A stretch of DNA of 64,000 nt from an uncultured Caulobacter sp. Lineage in GTDB: Bacteria; Pseudomonadota; Alphaproteobacteria; Caulobacterales; Caulobacteraceae. Positions within the stretch are counted from its first letter, which is position 1, and each line of letters opens with the position of its first letter. The position numbers and the translations under genes are program-made. Where the stretch lies: contig CAJYMH010000033.1 in NCBI GenBank assembly GCA_913776195.1, forward strand, positions 22,593 through 86,592, written 5' to 3'. Below are positions 56,515-64,000 of the stretch, in pieces. Under the pieces are notes generated by a model. That model ran no database searches, was not told where the DNA came from, and worked only from the letters and a program-made list of their open reading frames with translations.

Positions 56515-56706
56515 TTACGCCGCGGCCTTGGCGCGCAGCACGGTCTTGATGCGGGCGATATCCTTGCGGATCTCGTCAACGCGGTGGGTCTTTTCCACCT
56601 GGCCGGTCGCCGCCTGGAAGCGCAGGTTGAACTGCTCCTTCTTCAGGTTCAGCAGGTTTTCGGCCAGTTGATCGGGCGTCATGGCCCGGATGTCGGCGAT
56701 CTTCAT
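56515..56706 (-). CDS. rpmC: 50S ribosomal protein L29
   Basis: 63 residues forming two helices: [21 protein letters not shown] and [20 protein letters not shown] with the [11 protein letters not shown] ending, an L29. It lies at the tunnel exit with L23. Two nt after rplP. Confidence 0.97.
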   Translation of the reverse strand: MKIADIRAMTPDQLAENLLNLKKEQFNLRFQAATGQVEKTHRVDEIRKDIARIKTVLRAKAAA

Positions 56707-56708
56707 AG

Positions 56709-57140
56709 TTAGGCCTCCATCGCGATGCCGGCGTCGAGCCGGGTGACGATGCGGGTGCGGATCGGAAGCTTGGCGGCGCCGAGCTTCAGGGCCTCACGAG
56801 CGATATCGTCCGGCACGCCGTCGATTTCGAACATGATGCGGCCGGGAGCGACGCGCGCGGCCCAATGGTCCACGGCGCCCTTACCCTTACCCATCCGGAC
56901 TTCGGCGGGCTTGCCGGTGACCGGCACGTCCGGGAAGATACGGATCCAGACGCGGCCTTGACGCTTCATCTGGCGAGTGATCGCGCGACGAGCAGCCTCG
57001 ATCTGGCGAGCGGTGATGCGCTCCGGCTCAACAGCCTTCAGGCCGTAGGCGCCGAAGTTCAGCGCAGCGCCGCCCTTGGTGTTGCCGTGGATACGGCCCT
57101 TGAACTGCTTGCGGTATGTAGTGCGTTTCGGTGACAGCAT
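56709..57140 (-). CDS. rplP: 50S ribosomal protein L16
   Basis: 143 residues: [62 protein letters not shown] and [21 protein letters not shown]16 helps position A-site tRNA. 13 nt after rpsC. Confidence 0.98.
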   Translation of the reverse strand: MLSPKRTTYRKQFKGRIHGNTKGGAALNFGAYGLKAVEPERITARQIEAARRAITRQMKRQGRVWIRIFPDVPVTGKPAEVRMGKGKGAVDHWAARVAPGRIMFEIDGVPDDIAREALKLGAAKLPIRTRIVTRLDAGIAMEA

Positions 57141-57153
57141 GGCGCTCTAATCC

Positions 57154-57906
57154 TTACGCGCGCTCGCGACGGTCACGGCGGTCGCCACGGTCCGGGCGAT
57201 CGCCACGCTCACGTCCGCCGCCTTCGCCGGCCGGGCCGGATTCAGTGGCGAGACGCTTGTCCAGCGCCATCGGGTCATGTTCCAGCACTTCGCCTTTGAA
57301 GATCCAGGTCTTCACGCCGATGATGCCGTAGGTGGTCTTGGCTTCAGCAAAGCCGTAGTCGATGTCGGCGCGCAGGGTGTGCAGCGGCACGCGACCTTCG
57401 CGGTACCACTCCATGCGGGCGATTTCGGCGCCGCCGAGGCGGCCCGAGACGTTGATCCGGATGCCCTTGGCGCCGAGACGCATGGCGGATTGGATCGAAC
57501 GCTTCATCGCGCGACGGAAGGCGACGCGGCGCTCGAGCTGCTGGGCGATGTTCTCGGCCACCAGCTGGGCGTCGGTCTCGGGCTTGCGGACTTCGACGAT
57601 GTTCAGGTGAACTTCGCCTTCGGTCAGACCCGACAGATCCTTGCGGAGCTTGTCGATGTCAGCGCCCTTCTTGCCGATGATCACGCCAGGACGAGCCGCG
57701 TAGATGGTCACGCGGCACTTCTTGTGCGGACGCTCGATCAGGATGCGCGAGACGCCGGCGGCGTTCAGGCGGTCCTTCAGGAAGCGGCGCACCTTGATGT
57801 CTTGGTGCAGCAGCTTGCCGTACTGTTCGCCGTCGGCGAACCAACGGCTGTCCCAGGTACGGTTGACGCCGAGCCGCAGCCCGACCGGATTGACTTTCTG
57901 ACCCAT
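57154..57906 (-). CDS. rpsC: 30S ribosomal protein S3
   Basis: 250 residues: [22 protein letters not shown] domain with [20 protein letters not shown], and the C-terminal half with [20 protein letters not shown] and [21 protein letters not shown]3 lines the mRNA entry channel. The last ~35 residues are a Gly/Arg/Asp-rich tail ([20 protein letters not shown]) beyond the E. coli end, probably disordered RNA-binding sequence. It overlaps rplV by one base. Confidence 0.98.
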   Translation of the reverse strand: MGQKVNPVGLRLGVNRTWDSRWFADGEQYGKLLHQDIKVRRFLKDRLNAAGVSRILIERPHKKCRVTIYAARPGVIIGKKGADIDKLRKDLSGLTEGEVHLNIVEVRKPETDAQLVAENIAQQLERRVAFRRAMKRSIQSAMRLGAKGIRINVSGRLGGAEIARMEWYREGRVPLHTLRADIDYGFAEAKTTYGIIGVKTWIFKGEVLEHDPMALDKRLATESGPAGEGGGRERGDRPDRGDRRDRRERA

Positions 57907-58286
57907 CAGGCGGCCTCACCCAGTTCGCGGACCACGATGGTGATCTCGGAGAACGGCTTTTCGATACGCGAAGCGCGACCGCGAGCACGCGGCGAGAAGC
58001 GCTTCATGACCAGGTTCTTGCCCACGAAGGCCTCGGCGACGATCAGACTGTCGATGTCGAGGTTGTGGTTGTTTTCGGCGTTCGAGATGGCCGAGTACAG
58101 AGCCTTGCGCACATCCTTGGCGATGCGCTTGTGGCTGAACTCGAGCTCGTTGAGGGCGCGTTGCACCTTCAGGCCGCGGATCGACTGAGCCACGAGGTTC
58201 AGCTTCCGGGCGCTGGTGCGCAGGTTCACGACCTTCGCCATGGCTTCAGTCGGCTTGACCCGACGGGCTTTAGCTTGCTTCGACAT
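57906..58286 (-). CDS. rplV: 50S ribosomal protein L22
   Basis: 126 residues: [41 protein letters not shown] and [21 protein letters not shown], the last forming the beta-hairpin that lines the exit tunnel. It has a 14-residue basic N-terminal extension. 3 nt after rpsS. Confidence 0.98.
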   Translation of the reverse strand: MSKQAKARRVKPTEAMAKVVNLRTSARKLNLVAQSIRGLKVQRALNELEFSHKRIAKDVRKALYSAISNAENNHNLDIDSLIVAEAFVGKNLVMKRFSPRARGRASRIEKPFSEITIVVRELGEAA

Positions 58287-58289
58287 GGC

Positions 58290-58568
58290 CTACTTCCTCT
58301 TGGCCTTCTTGTCGGCAGCGTGGCCGGGGAAGTTCCGCGTGGGCGAGAACTCACCGAACTTCATGCCGACCATGTCTTCCGACACGAGCACGGGAACGTG
58401 CTTCTGGCCGTTGTAGACGCCGAACGTCAGACCGACGAACTGCGGCATGATCGTGGAGCGGCGCGACCAGGTCTTGATCACGTCCTTGCGGCCCGACGAC
58501 ATAGCGGCGTCGGCCTTCTTCAGGAGGTACCCGTCGACAAACGGGCCTTTCCAGACGGAGCGGGTCAT
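58290..58568 (-). CDS. rpsS: 30S ribosomal protein S19
   Basis: 92 residues: [41 protein letters not shown] and [22 protein letters not shown]19 throughout. It sits in the 30S head with S13. 3 nt after rplB. Confidence 0.98.
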   Translation of the reverse strand: MTRSVWKGPFVDGYLLKKADAAMSSGRKDVIKTWSRRSTIMPQFVGLTFGVYNGQKHVPVLVSEDMVGMKFGEFSPTRNFPGHAADKKAKRK

Positions 58569-58571
58569 CGC

Positions 58572-59411
58572 TTAGCGCGCCTTCTTAGCTTTGTGACGGC
58601 TGCGGATGATGAACTTATCCGTAGCCTTGTTCTTGCGGGTCTTGCGGCCCTTGGTCGGGACGCCCCACGGAGTGACCGGGTGACGGCCGCCCGAGGTGCG
58701 GCCTTCACCACCGCCGTGCGGGTGGTCGACCGGGTTCATGGCGACGCCGCGAACGTGCGGGCGACGGCCCATGTGACGAGAACGCCCGGCCTTGCCGAGG
58801 TTCTGGTTCATGTGGTCCTGGTTCGAAACGGCGCCGACCGTGGCCATGCAGCTGTCTTGAACCATCCGCAACTCGCCCGAACCCAGACGGATCTGGGCGT
58901 AGCCGGCGTCACGACCGACCAGCTGGGCGTAAGCGCCGGCCGAACGGGCGATCTGGCCGCCCTTGGCGGGCTTCAGCTCGATGTTGTGGATGATCGTGCC
59001 GATCGGCATCGAACGCAGCGGCGAGGCGTTGCCCGGCTTCACATCGACCTTTTCAGCGGCGATGATTTCATCACCGGCCTTCAGGCGTTGCGGAGCCAGG
59101 ATGTAGGCCAGCTCGCCGTCAGCATACTTCACCAGAGCGATGAAGGCCGAACGGTTCGGGTCGTACTCGAGACGCTGAACGGTCGCAGGCACGTCGAACT
59201 TGCGACGCTTGAAGTCCACGATGCGGTACAGGCGCTTGGCGCCGCCGCCGCGGAAGCGGACGGCGATACGGCCATTGCCGCCACGGCCGCCCGACTTGGT
59301 CAGACCCTCGACGAGGGACTTCTCGGGCTTGCCCTTGTGGAGCTCGCTACGGTCAACCAGGACCAGGGCGCGACGGCCCGGCGAGGTCGGATTGAAAGTC
59401 TTCAAGGCCAT
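58572..59411 (-). CDS. rplB: 50S ribosomal protein L2
   Basis: 279 residues: [60 protein letters not shown], and the peptidyl-transferase region [21 protein letters not shown] with the conserved His in [20 protein letters not shown]. It is needed for subunit joining. 3 nt after rplW. Confidence 0.98.
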   Translation of the reverse strand: MALKTFNPTSPGRRALVLVDRSELHKGKPEKSLVEGLTKSGGRGGNGRIAVRFRGGGAKRLYRIVDFKRRKFDVPATVQRLEYDPNRSAFIALVKYADGELAYILAPQRLKAGDEIIAAEKVDVKPGNASPLRSMPIGTIIHNIELKPAKGGQIARSAGAYAQLVGRDAGYAQIRLGSGELRMVQDSCMATVGAVSNQDHMNQNLGKAGRSRHMGRRPHVRGVAMNPVDHPHGGGEGRTSGGRHPVTPWGVPTKGRKTRKNKATDKFIIRSRHKAKKAR

Positions 59412-59414
59412 GTC

Positions 59415-59711
59415 TTAGAGCCCCGTGGTGATGTCGATCGACTGGCCTTCGGCCAGAGTCACGATGGCTTTTTTGACGTCGGAACGACGACCCAGGATGC
59501 CCCGGAAGCGCTTGGTCTTGCCCTTGGTGACCACGGTGTTGACCTTGGTGACCTTGACCTTGAACAGCTCTTCAACGGCGGCGGCGATTTCGTCCTTGGA
59601 CGCGTCGGAAGCCACCTTGAAGACCACCTTGTTCTGCTCGGAGAGCAGCGTGGCCTTTTCGGTGATCACCGGCGACAGGATCGTGTCGTAGTGACGGGCG
59701 GTGGCGGCCAT
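59415..59711 (-). CDS. rplW: 50S ribosomal protein L23
   Basis: 98 residues: [41 protein letters not shown] and [22 protein letters not shown]23 docks SRP and trigger factor at the tunnel exit. It overlaps rplD by one base. Confidence 0.98.
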   Translation of the reverse strand: MAATARHYDTILSPVITEKATLLSEQNKVVFKVASDASKDEIAAAVEELFKVKVTKVNTVVTKGKTKRFRGILGRRSDVKKAIVTLAEGQSIDITTGL

Positions 59712-60343
59712 TACGCAGCCTCCTCAAAACGGACGCCGATCGCTTCCACGGCCGACTTGGTCAGCACCAGGGTGTTGCGACGCAGGACGTCATAGACGTT
59801 CAGGCCGGCGTTCGGCAGCACATCGACGTTCGGGATGTTGCGGGCGGCGAGCTTGAAGTTCGCGTCCACTTCCGGACCGGCGATGATCAGCGCGTTCTTC
59901 AGGCCGATCTTTTCGAAGTTGGCGCGCAGCGCGGCCGTCTTCGGTTCCGACAGGGTCGCGGCGTCGAGAACGACGATCGATCCGGTCTTGGCCTTCGACG
60001 ACAGGGCGTGACGCAGAGCCAGAGCGCGGACCTTCTTGGGCAGGTCGAACGCATGGCTGCGAACGACCGGACCGTGGGCCTTGGCGCCGCCGACGAACTG
60101 AGCCGCACGACGCGAGCCGTGACGAGCGCCGCCGGTGCCCTTTTGCTTGTACATCTTCTTGCCCGTACGAGAGACCTCGTTGCGGACTTGAATCTTGTGG
60201 TTGCCCGAGCGGCGCTTGGCCAGCTGCCAGGTGACGACGCGCTGCAGGATGTCGCCCCGGATCTCTTCGATGCCGAAGATGGCGTCGGAGAGTTCGACCG
60301 AGCCGGCCTTGCCGCCGTCAAGATTGATGACGTCGAGTTTCAT
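59711..60343 (-). CDS. rplD: 50S ribosomal protein L4
   Basis: 210 residues: a [20 protein letters not shown] start, [14 protein letters not shown] loop here read as [21 protein letters not shown], and [21 protein letters not shown] near the end. L4 lines the exit tunnel; in E. coli it also represses the S10 operon by attenuation, so the long rpsJ leader could be related. It overlaps rplC by one base. Confidence 0.98.
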   Translation of the reverse strand: MKLDVINLDGGKAGSVELSDAIFGIEEIRGDILQRVVTWQLAKRRSGNHKIQVRNEVSRTGKKMYKQKGTGGARHGSRRAAQFVGGAKAHGPVVRSHAFDLPKKVRALALRHALSSKAKTGSIVVLDAATLSEPKTAALRANFEKIGLKNALIIAGPEVDANFKLAARNIPNVDVLPNAGLNVYDVLRRNTLVLTKSAVEAIGVRFEEAA

Positions 60344-61116
60344 TAGGCTTCGCCCCCTTCAGCCGGAGCTTCGGCAGCCGGAGCTTCTTCGACGGCGGGT
60401 TCAGCAGCGGCGACCGGTGCGGCGCCAGCCTTGCGGAAGCCAGCCGGCTTCGGAGCATCAGCCGGGAGAGCCGACTTGATCGCGTCGCGCACCTTCACGT
60501 AGGAGCCTTCCGAACCCGGAACGGCGCCCTTGATCAGGATCAGGCCGCGCTCGGCGTCCACTTTCCAGACCGTGACGTTGAGGGTGGTGACAGTTTCCTG
60601 GCCGAGGTGACCAGCCATCTTCTTGCCCGGGAACGTACGCCCCGGATCCTGGCGGTTACCCGTCGAACCGTGCGAACGGTGAGACACCGACACACCGTGC
60701 GTGGCGCGCAGACCGCCGAAGTTCCAGCGCTTCATGGCGCCGGCAAAACCCTTACCGACGGTGATGCCCTGGATGTCCACCTTCTGACCGGCGACGAAGT
60801 GATCGGCGGTCAGCTCGGAGCCGACTTCGATCAGGGCGTCTTCCGCCACGCGGAACTCGGTCACGACGCGCTTCGGCTCGACAGCCGCCTTCGCGAAGTG
60901 GCCACGCTCGGCTTGCGAGGTGTTCTTGGGCTTCTTGGCGCCGGCGCCGAGTTGAAGGGCGACGTAGCCGTCCTTTTCCTGGGTGCGCTGGGCGGTGACT
61001 TGGCAGCCGTCCAGAGACAGGACGGTGACCGGAACGTGTTGACCGGTTTCGTCGAAGAAGCGGGTCATGCCGAGCTTCTTGGCGATCACGCCGGTGCGCT
61101 GAGTGGGGAGAGCCAT
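60343..61116 (-). CDS. rplC: 50S ribosomal protein L3 with Ala/Glu-rich C-terminal tail
   Basis: 257 residues against about 209 in E. coli. The core has [41 protein letters not shown] and [20 protein letters not shown] (with the Gln usually methylated). After residue ~215 comes a tail of Ala, Pro and Glu (for example [15 protein letters not shown]) with no E. coli counterpart, probably disordered. It starts 13 nt after rpsJ. Confidence 0.98.
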   Translation of the reverse strand: MALPTQRTGVIAKKLGMTRFFDETGQHVPVTVLSLDGCQVTAQRTQEKDGYVALQLGAGAKKPKNTSQAERGHFAKAAVEPKRVVTEFRVAEDALIEVGSELTADHFVAGQKVDIQGITVGKGFAGAMKRWNFGGLRATHGVSVSHRSHGSTGNRQDPGRTFPGKKMAGHLGQETVTTLNVTVWKVDAERGLILIKGAVPGSEGSYVKVRDAIKSALPADAPKPAGFRKAGAAPVAAAEPAVEEAPAAEAPAEGGEA

Positions 61117-61129
61117 ACTCGCTATCTCC

Positions 61130-61438
<309 letters not shown>

Positions 61439-61667
61439 ATCGCTCTTCTATTCCCTACAGACGGCGATCCGCCCGCGTGTCTCGAACCATTTCAAAGACC
61501 GACCCGAAAACCTTTCGGCTCTCGGAAACGCGACGCCCGCACAAACGATAAAGACCCGCACGATGATCGTGTGGGCCAATCCCGAACGCGCCAGATTAAG
61601 CACTATATCAGGTCGTTCCGCGGTCCGCGTCTGAGCCGAAGCTCACAGCCGGTCCAACAGAGCGGCG

Positions 61668-61696
61668 TATTTACTCCGCGATTCCGGGAACGTCAA
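61668..61696 (-). promoter_or_regulatory. Promoter of the S10 operon
   Basis: Minus strand TTGACG (61696-61691), a 17-nt spacer, then TAAATA (61673-61668): a near-consensus sigma-70 promoter. The start is expected near 61661, leaving a 5' leader of about 220 nt before rpsJ. The leader includes a near-perfect hairpin at 61555-61575 (CCCGCACG/CGTGTGGG, one mismatch). The rest of the 61439-61984 gap holds no further gene; no promoter was identified for the plus-strand gene. Confidence 0.7.
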
Positions 61697-61984
61697 GCGC
61701 GTCCAGACCCCTCTCCGACGCGGCGCGAAATTAAGTTTTCCACGGGGTGATTTTTCCAACGAACCGCGACTTGTGAAAGGTGAACGCGCACATCGCCCGC
61801 GCGTAGGAAGCAAATTCGCCTCCGCAAGTGTCATAAAAGTGCATCAAATCGTTCGCAGTCAGCTTTGGCGTGATTGAAGGCCAAGGCGAAGCTCCATACC
61901 TGCCCCTCACCGGCGGACGAGAGGCCCTCCCCCTCAACGACCGATCGCCAGCCGGATGTTCATCCAAAGGGGATTACCCAACTT

Positions 61985-62746
61985 ATGAAGACCACTCTGT
62001 TCGCCGCCGCTGCGGCCGTCGCCGTTCTGGCCTCCGCTCCGGCCTTCGCCGAAACCATCGGCTCCGTGGGCGCCGCCTACAACTACACCAACGTCGACAC
62101 CAACGCGTTCGAGCAGGACGGTTCGTCCGCCATCGTCGACGGTTCGGTCGCCATCCAGACGACCACCCCGTGGACCGTCACCCTGAACGGCGCTCTCACC
62201 TATTCCGACAACAAGCTGAGCGACGACACCAACGTCTATGGCACCGCCCATGGCACCTATCTGCTGAACAACGGCGTGCGCGTCGGCGGTTTCGCCGGCC
62301 TGGCCGACGTGGCTGACGACACCGTCTGGGCCGTCGGCGGCGAAGCCCACAAGTACTTCGACCAGGTGACCCTGTCGGGTGTCGTGGCCTACGGCCAGAC
62401 CGACGACACCGACGCCGACCTGTGGGCCGTCCGCGCTGACGCCCGCTACTTCGTCAACGACAACGTCCGCGTGAACGCCAACGTCGGCTACGCCAACGCC
62501 GACTTCGGCCCGGTCGACGCCGATATCTGGAACATCGGCCTGGGCGGCGAATACAAGTTCGCCAGCAACGGCTGGAGCGTGTTCGGCGGCTACAACCACG
62601 CCGAATCCAACGACCTGGCCGACCTGAAGGCCGACAGCGTCAACGTCGGCGTCCGCTACACCTTCGGCGGCTCGTTGAAGGAACGTGATCGCGCCGGCGC
62701 CGATCTGACCGACATCGGCGGCCTGTTCGGCGGCTTCCTGCGCTAG
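61985..62746 (+). CDS. Outer-membrane beta-barrel (porin-like) protein
   Basis: 253 residues from the ATG at 61985. Signal peptide KTTLFAAAAAVAVLASAPAFA is followed by alternating amphipathic strands rich in Gly, Asn, Asp and aromatic residues (AAYNYTNVDTNAFEQDGSS, GGEAHKYFDQVTLSGVVAYG, ADARYFVNDNVRVNANVGYA, NVGVRYTFGG), consistent with a small beta-barrel of about 10 strands. A polar tail of about 25 residues (KERDRAGADLTDIGGLF) follows the last strand instead of the usual terminal Phe. Codon use is strongly biased, suggesting high expression. Pore or structural role not determinable. Confidence 0.8.
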   Translation: MKTTLFAAAAAVAVLASAPAFAETIGSVGAAYNYTNVDTNAFEQDGSSAIVDGSVAIQTTTPWTVTLNGALTYSDNKLSDDTNVYGTAHGTYLLNNGVRVGGFAGLADVADDTVWAVGGEAHKYFDQVTLSGVVAYGQTDDTDADLWAVRADARYFVNDNVRVNANVGYANADFGPVDADIWNIGLGGEYKFASNGWSVFGGYNHAESNDLADLKADSVNVGVRYTFGGSLKERDRAGADLTDIGGLFGGFLR

Positions 62747-62814
62747 AGCGCGGTAGGCGAAAGTGTTCGCGGTTTCACCGCGTAACGCGCGCCCGCTCTA
62801 AGCAGAAAGAAAAG

Positions 62815-62842
62815 GACGCCCCGGAGTCTCCTCCGGGGCGTC
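62815..62842. terminator. Terminator between the convergent porin-like and DUF2807 genes
   Basis: A perfect 12-bp stem, GACGCCCCGGAG with CTCCGGGGCGTC, and a TCTC loop. The minus strand continues CTTTTCTTTCTGC, so it works best for the DUF2807 gene; the plus strand lacks a T-run. Confidence 0.75.
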
Positions 62843-62879
62843 AGCTTCTCCAGATCGAGCGAGAAGAAACCTAACCGGC

Positions 62880-63755
62880 TCAGCTGCCGACGCGCACGTC
62901 GCCCGAGCCCACGATGGACTTGCTGACTTCGCCGGTGACCTTCAGGGCCCGCACGTCGCCGGATCCGGCGATCTTGGCCCGTAGGCTTTCCGCCGTGCCG
63001 CCGAAGTCCAGATTGCCCGAGCCAGCGATCGACACGTCGATCTCACGGGCGCGGCCGCCCAGAACCTTCACGTCACCCGAACCAGCCACGCGCACGCCCA
63101 GGTCGCCGGACACGGACGCCACCTGCACGTTGCCCGAACCGGCCACGTTGATCGACACGTCGCCGGACACCGCCTGGGTGGCGATGTCGCCAGAGCCGGC
63201 GATCTTGACGTCCAGCGAACCCGCCTGCCCGGCGCGCACGTCGCCGGAACCGGCCTGACGCAGCTTCAGTTCGCCACGCACATTGGCCACCGTCCAGTCG
63301 CCGCAACCGGCGTTGCCCAGGGTCAGGGCGTCGCTGCGGCCCACGTCGCCGAACACCGCGCCGCCGGCGCTGACTTCGGCCCGGCGGGGCGTGCGAACCA
63401 CGATCTGCGGCAGGTCGTCGAGCGCGACATTACCTACGCCCCGGATATCCACCGAGCCCTTGCCGTTGCGAACCTTGCAGCTGCGGATGCCGTCCGAGTT
63501 CACATCGACCTTGATGATGCCGAAGTTCACGCCGCCCAGGCCGCCGTCCACCCGGACCTGGTCGCCATGACGCTCGATCTTGATGGGCAGCTTGGGATGA
63601 TGCTTGGTAATCTCCACCTTCACGTCCGAGCGGTCTTCCGGAATGACCACCACGCGTGCGGCGGCGTGTTCGATCTCGACCTTGGGGGCGGCGGCGGCGG
63701 CCGAAGCGGCCATCAGGGCGACGCCAGCGGCGCCGAGGGCGATGAGGGTGCGCAT
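62880..63755 (-). CDS. Exported DUF2807 (GIN domain) repeat protein
   Basis: 291 residues with a signal peptide (LIALGAAGVALMAASAAAAA). From about residue 140 the sequence is a run of at least seven repeats ending in G-S-G-D/N (for example RQAGSGDVRAG, KIAGSGDIATQ, NVAGSGNVQVA, RVAGSGDVKVL, SIAGSGNLDFG, KIAGSGDVRAL and SIVGSGDVRVG), about 19-20 residues apart, typical of GIN/DUF2807 proteins, which fold as parallel beta-helices. An eighth, diverged copy reads NAGCGDW. Periplasmic or surface location is likely; ligand unknown. It stands between tuf and the S10 operon. Confidence 0.87.
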   Translation of the reverse strand: MRTLIALGAAGVALMAASAAAAAPKVEIEHAAARVVVIPEDRSDVKVEITKHHPKLPIKIERHGDQVRVDGGLGGVNFGIIKVDVNSDGIRSCKVRNGKGSVDIRGVGNVALDDLPQIVVRTPRRAEVSAGGAVFGDVGRSDALTLGNAGCGDWTVANVRGELKLRQAGSGDVRAGQAGSLDVKIAGSGDIATQAVSGDVSINVAGSGNVQVASVSGDLGVRVAGSGDVKVLGGRAREIDVSIAGSGNLDFGGTAESLRAKIAGSGDVRALKVTGEVSKSIVGSGDVRVGS

Positions 63756-63882
63756 AACGCTCTCCGTGAAATCCGATGAGCCGACGCTATCCGCACGATC
63801 TGAATGGATCAGCTTAATTCGAGGTCATGACCGCGATGTCATCTTCGCGCCCCAATCGCGTGGGTCGTAAATCCCAAAGCAA

Positions 63883-63910
63883 AAGGCCCCGGAGTTTCCT
63901 CCGGGGCCTT
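63883..63910 (-). terminator. Rho-independent terminator after tuf
   Basis: AAGGCCCCGGAG pairs with CTCCGGGGCCTT over a TTTC loop, and the minus strand continues TTGCTTTGGG. It lies 33 nt past the tuf stop. The 63756-63943 interval contains this terminator and the upstream region of the DUF2807 gene; no promoter is distinct. Confidence 0.82.
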
Positions 63911-63943
63911 GGCTAGATCAGCTGGTCGCTTGGACCGTCGAGA

Positions 63944-64000
<57 letters not shown>

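Noticed and set aside
58065..59795. Long plus-strand frame (576 codons) across rplV-rpsS-rplB-rplW
   Set aside because: The opposite strand holds four certain ribosomal protein genes; the plus-strand translation has no recognisable domain and shadow composition.

Overview
This window is chromosomal core DNA of a GC-rich alphaproteobacterium, most likely a member of the Caulobacterales (Brevundimonas/Caulobacter-like). The support is the FtsZ start and C-terminal peptide, the lipoprotein family first named from Caulobacter genes CC0125/CC1285, an ATP12-type F1 assembly chaperone, GANTC (CcrM-type) and TTAA-N7-TTAAC (CtrA-type) sites upstream of ftsZ, and the strong GC3 codon bias. The genus is an inference from protein resemblance, not a computed result. 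I see no tRNA, rRNA, IS element, prophage or CRISPR array.

Region 1 (1-26.8 kb) is the division and cell wall (dcw) cluster on the minus strand, read from high to low coordinates: mraZ-rsmH-ftsL-ftsI-murE-murF-mraY-murD-ftsW-murG-murC-murB-ddl-ftsQ-ftsA-ftsZ, followed by lpxC, bamD, recN and the start of ligA. From mraZ to ftsI adjacent genes overlap by a few bases, which suggests one translationally coupled transcript. Three extra genes break the cluster: a plus-strand exported protein between murG and murC, an exported M28 peptidase between murB and ddl, and a small plus-strand gene of unknown function beside that peptidase. A second, membrane-anchored M28 peptidase lies between recN and ligA. 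A terminator closes ftsZ. The ftsZ upstream region carries a CtrA box and six GANTC sites, and three TGGG repeats with a 10-bp period lie upstream of mraZ.

Region 2 (27-47.2 kb) is mixed housekeeping and accessory content: RNase P RNA (rnpB), a peptidoglycan amidase, a DMT permease, a DUF3052 protein, a crotonase-family enzyme, an RsiV-like lipoprotein, the propionyl-CoA carboxylase beta subunit, the ATP12 chaperone, a DUF1800/DUF1501 pair, a TPR/2OG-Fe(II) oxygenase fusion, rluC-crcB, a second RluA-type synthase coupled to rarA, an HtrA-type lipoprotein protease, and a compact four-gene operon (VOC protein, ArsR regulator, SRPBCC protein, TetA-like MFS exporter) that looks like a self-regulated xenobiotic response unit.

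Region 3 (47.3-61.7 kb) is the S10-spc-alpha ribosomal protein supercluster on the minus strand, from rpsJ through rplQ, with secY, adk and rpoA. Good sigma-70-like promoters are visible before rpsJ (TTGACG-17-TAAATA) and rpsM (TTGACG-16-TATAAC). An intrinsic-terminator-like hairpin lies unexpectedly between rpmD and rplO.

Region 4 (61.7-64 kb) holds a plus-strand outer-membrane beta-barrel protein and a minus-strand DUF2807 repeat protein, inserted between the S10 operon and the 3' end of tuf (EF-Tu), which runs off the window.
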